The translations under genes were made by a program, and so were the position numbers. This document shows, piece by piece, positions 4,150-6,004 of a DNA stretch of 6,004 nucleotides; the first letter of the stretch is position 1; every line of letters starts with the position of its first letter. Origin of the DNA: Chloroflexota bacterium (GTDB lineage: Bacteria; Chloroflexota; Limnocylindria; Limnocylindrales; CSP1-4); contig PMIQ01000137.1 in NCBI GenBank assembly GCA_003157175.1, positions 2,979 to 8,982 of the forward strand, given 5' to 3'. The notes under the pieces were generated by a model. That model saw only the letters and a program-made list of their open reading frames with translations. It did no database searches and was not told where the DNA came from.

Positions 4150-5076
4150 ATCGACGCTCGCGCGGAACTCGTGCTGGATGCCCACGCGGAACTCGGCGAG
4201 GGGCCGGTCTGGGATGACGGGCGCCACGTTCTGTGGTGGGTGGACATCATGGCCGGCCGCGTGCACTGCTTCGACCCGATGGCCGGCCTGGACCGCGCCT
4301 ACGAGATGGGGACGCCGGTCGGCTGCGTGGCGCTACGCGATGACGGCAGGCTCGCCGTCGCCGCCGCAGACGGCCTGCTGACGCTCGATCCCGAGACGGG
4401 GGCCGTCGAGACGGCGGCGGCTTTCGAACCCGGCGCCGTCGCGCTGCGATCCAACGACGGCAAGAGCGACCCGCTCGGACGACTCTGGATCGACCGCATG
4501 GCGTTCGACCGGGCCGCCGGCGCCGGCTTGTTGGTTCGTTTCGACGGCAGCGGGTTCGAGACGGTCCTGGGCGGGCTGGCAATTCCGAACGGCCTCGCTT
4601 GGTCCGGCGACGGTCGCCGGATGTACTTCGTGGATTCGCGCGATCCGGTCATCTCCGTCCTCGATTTTGATATGGAGTCGAGCGCCGTAGAACGTCGCCG
4701 TCCGTTCGTGAGGCTGGTTGACGTGCCCGAGTGGCCCCGGCGCGGCGTGCCCGACGGCCTCACCGTCGACGCCGAGGACTGCGTCTGGGCGGCGGCCTGG
4801 GGCGGCGGCTGCGTGCTGCGGTTTGGCCCGGACGGAACGTTCATCGGCCGCATCGAGGTGCCGGTCTCGCGGGTCAGCAGCTGCTCCTTCGGCGGCGACG
4901 ACCTGAGCGAGCTATTCATAACCACGGCATGGGAGGACGCTACGGCCGAAGAACTCGCCGCCCAGCCCAACGCCGGCGGCCTGTTTCGAGCGCGGCCGGG
5001 TGTGCGCGGGCGGCCGGCGCGCCGGTGCAAGATCGGCGTGGGCACGCCGGGCGATGTGGAATCTGCCGCCCTCTGA
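4150..5076 (+). CDS. SMP-30/gluconolactonase/regucalcin-family sugar lactonase
   Basis: This is a six-bladed beta-propeller metal-dependent lactonase of the SMP-30/LRE-like family. Such enzymes hydrolyse sugar lactones (for example gluconolactone) to aldonic acids in the cytoplasm. Residues are counted from the codon at 4150. The four metal-site residues of the family are present: Glu17 (LGEGPVW), Asn102 (RSNDGK), Asn147 (IPNGLAW) and Asp202 (VPDGLTVD). Animal regucalcin has Glu18, Asn103, Asn154 and Asp204, so the spacing supports a start near 4150. Other family stretches are VLWWVDI (27-33), GRLWIDRM (110-117), AWGGGCVLRFGPDG (216-229) and the FITTA motif (256-260). The normal family end (GRPARR, 287-292) is followed by about 16 extra residues. 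At 308 aa the length is usual. The start is uncertain: ATC 4150 has a perfect SD; GTG 4171 would shorten it by 7 codons, TTG 4099 would add 17, and the frame is open back to at least 3979. The RDD gene follows 74 bases later and may be co-transcribed. Confidence 0.9.
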   Translation: MDARAELVLDAHAELGEGPVWDDGRHVLWWVDIMAGRVHCFDPMAGLDRAYEMGTPVGCVALRDDGRLAVAAADGLLTLDPETGAVETAAAFEPGAVALRSNDGKSDPLGRLWIDRMAFDRAAGAGLLVRFDGSGFETVLGGLAIPNGLAWSGDGRRMYFVDSRDPVISVLDFDMESSAVERRRPFVRLVDVPEWPRRGVPDGLTVDAEDCVWAAAWGGGCVLRFGPDGTFIGRIEVPVSRVSSCSFGGDDLSELFITTAWEDATAEELAAQPNAGGLFRARPGVRGRPARRCKIGVGTPGDVESAAL

Positions 5077-5138
5077 GCTGGCGGCCAGGGGTATGCTCGG
5101 GTTCGAGCCATAAGGGGTGGCTTCACGCGAGTTCTACC

Positions 5139-5144
5139 GGAGGT
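5139..5144 (+). promoter_or_regulatory. Shine-Dalgarno fixing the GTG start of the RDD gene
   Basis: GGAGGT (5139-5144) is followed by 6 bases and the GTG at 5151. It supports GTG rather than the internal ATG at 5181, which has no SD. Confidence 0.8.
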
Positions 5145-5150
5145 GGACGG

Positions 5151-6004
5151 GTGAGCAGTTGGGTGGTACCGGCGAGTCAGATGCCCGGCGTGCAGCTTCC
5201 GCCCGGGGTCCAGGTGGCCGGCATGGGCCGGCGCGTGGGTGCGTGGATCCTGGACAGGTTCCTTGGCGGCCTGGTCTCGAGCATTGCCTTGATCCTCGCC
5301 GTCGTCATAGGGGCCGTTTCTTTCAACTCGCAAGCCCTCGATCAGATCAAGCAGATCGACACGGAGGCCTATCAGCCGTTCTCCAGCATCACGGCTCCGC
5401 TGCTCAACGTGAACACCGGTCTGCTGCTCCTGGTGGCCGTCCTGTATGTCGCCCTGAGCGCGCTCTATTACGCGGGATGCTGGGTCAGGTTCGGCGGAAC
5501 GCCCTGCCAGCGGGCCCTGCATCTGCAAGTGGCGGATGTCGCAAGCGGTAAGAATCTGCCGCTCGGCCGAGCCCTGTTTCGCTGGGTCTTGCTCGAAGGT
5601 CTATCCACAGGCATCGGCGCGGTCTTCATCATCTTCTTCGTCGGTGCCATCGCGACGACTCCGACGAACCAGTGGCTGGGGTCAAGCCCCTCCGCGTCGA
5701 CTTTCGGCCTCAACTCATTCGGGGGCTTGGCGCTCCTGTCAAATCTCGTGTCATTGGGGAGCTCGGTCTGGCTCATCGTCCTCATCGTGTCGGCTGGAAC
5801 GAACGCGGTCCATCGCGGGCTTCACGACAGGATCGTCGGCTCGATAGTCGTTGGCCCCGCGCAGGTGGTCCCGAACTGGCCCGGCTACCCGTATCAGCCG
5901 CAGGGCGCGCCCTACTGGCCGCCTCAGGGCGGCCCCGGGTACGCGTATCCGCCGCAGCCCGGGTATCCGCCGCAGGCCTGGCCCGGTTATCCGCCGCCGC
6001 CCTG
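5151..6004 (+). CDS. RDD family membrane protein with Pro/Tyr/Gly-rich tail (3' partial)
   Basis: This is a second RDD-domain membrane protein, open to the right edge (284 codons visible). GTG at 5151 is the start because of its strong SD. A 25-residue Pro/Val/Gln-rich lead precedes the signature Arg28-x6-Asp35 (RRVGAWILD). Predicted membrane segments are at about 38-58, 88-110, 145-169 and 192-214. The cytoplasmic segment FGGTPCQRALHLQVAD (114-129) corresponds to the ATPGMK-type stretch of RDD proteins, and the third signature Asp is Asp226 (HDRIVGSIVV). From about residue 241 a cytoplasmic tail of degenerate PGYP/PPQ units begins and runs off the window. It lies 74 bases after the lactonase gene on the same strand. 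It and the gene at the left edge both combine an RDD domain with a Gly/Tyr/Pro-rich segment, on opposite ends of the domain as far as can be seen. Its function is unknown; a membrane anchor or transporter-like role is only an inference. Confidence 0.88.
   Translation, partial: MSSWVVPASQMPGVQLPPGVQVAGMGRRVGAWILDRFLGGLVSSIALILAVVIGAVSFNSQALDQIKQIDTEAYQPFSSITAPLLNVNTGLLLLVAVLYVALSALYYAGCWVRFGGTPCQRALHLQVADVASGKNLPLGRALFRWVLLEGLSTGIGAVFIIFFVGAIATTPTNQWLGSSPSASTFGLNSFGGLALLSNLVSLGSSVWLIVLIVSAGTNAVHRGLHDRIVGSIVVGPAQVVPNWPGYPYQPQGAPYWPPQGGPGYAYPPQPGYPPQAWPGYPPPP
5872..6004 (+). repeat. Degenerate PGYP/PPQ-coding repeats
   Basis: The coding DNA for the tail of the RDD protein is an imperfect repeat of CCCGG(C/G/T)TA(C/T)-CCG-type units; PGY recurs at residues 244, 262, 270 and 278. 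The visible units differ in codons, so this is an old or selected repeat rather than a fresh expansion. It continues past the window end. Confidence 0.6.

Noticed and set aside
4299..5528. 409-codon minus-strand open frame
   Set aside because: It is antisense to the lactonase and RDD genes; the protein is Arg/Ser/Pro-rich with no recognisable fold, as expected for a GC-rich shadow frame.
1..6004. CRISPR array, riboswitch, rRNA or toxin-antitoxin pair
   Set aside because: I saw no regularly spaced direct repeats of CRISPR type, no recognisable riboswitch core, no rRNA sequence and no paired small toxin/antitoxin genes.

Overview
The window is a GC-rich bacterial chromosome segment; sampled 60-base lines run from about 57% G+C in membrane-protein genes to about 72% in soluble ones. 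It has dense short genes, GTG starts with clear Shine-Dalgarno (SD) sequences, and a CCA-encoding tRNA. No taxonomic marker is present. The style (RDD proteins with Pro/Gly/Tyr-rich ends, small uncharacterised proteins, SMP-30 sugar lactonase) would fit Chloroflexota or Actinomycetota, but this is a weak inference.

Left to right. (1) Bases 2-436: 3' part of an RDD-family membrane protein gene (+), entering from the left edge. (2) Bases 437-803: non-coding, with a cluster of three tandem 12-mers starting GTGGA. (3) Bases 804-1169: small conserved-looking hypothetical protein (+), followed by a strong hairpin terminator at 1232-1259 that can serve both strands. (4) On the minus strand, a DNA methyltransferase gene (3142 to 1640) and, downstream of it, a 63-residue helical protein gene (1510 to 1319). 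No restriction endonuclease is visible, so the methyltransferase looks orphan within this window. (5) Bases 3383-3458: tRNA-Arg(UCU). (6) Starting one base after the tRNA CCA, a 579-bp segment (3459-4037) is bounded by a perfect 21-bp inverted repeat. It carries one minus-strand gene for a four-helix membrane protein. An 8-base imperfect direct repeat (7/8) lies flush outside both ends, as a target-site duplication would. (7) Bases 4150-5076: SMP-30/gluconolactonase/regucalcin-family sugar lactonase (+) with all four expected metal-site residues, apparently starting at a non-standard ATC codon behind a perfect SD. (8) Bases 5151-6004: a second RDD-family membrane protein (+), cut by the right edge within a Pro/Tyr/Gly-rich tail.

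The genes do not form one obvious pathway. The most distinctive structure is the inverted-repeat-bounded cargo segment abutting the tRNA, which looks like a small non-autonomous mobile or invertible element without its own recombinase. The next most interesting points are the solitary methyltransferase, the ATC start candidate and the operator- or iteron-like repeats upstream of the small gene at 804.
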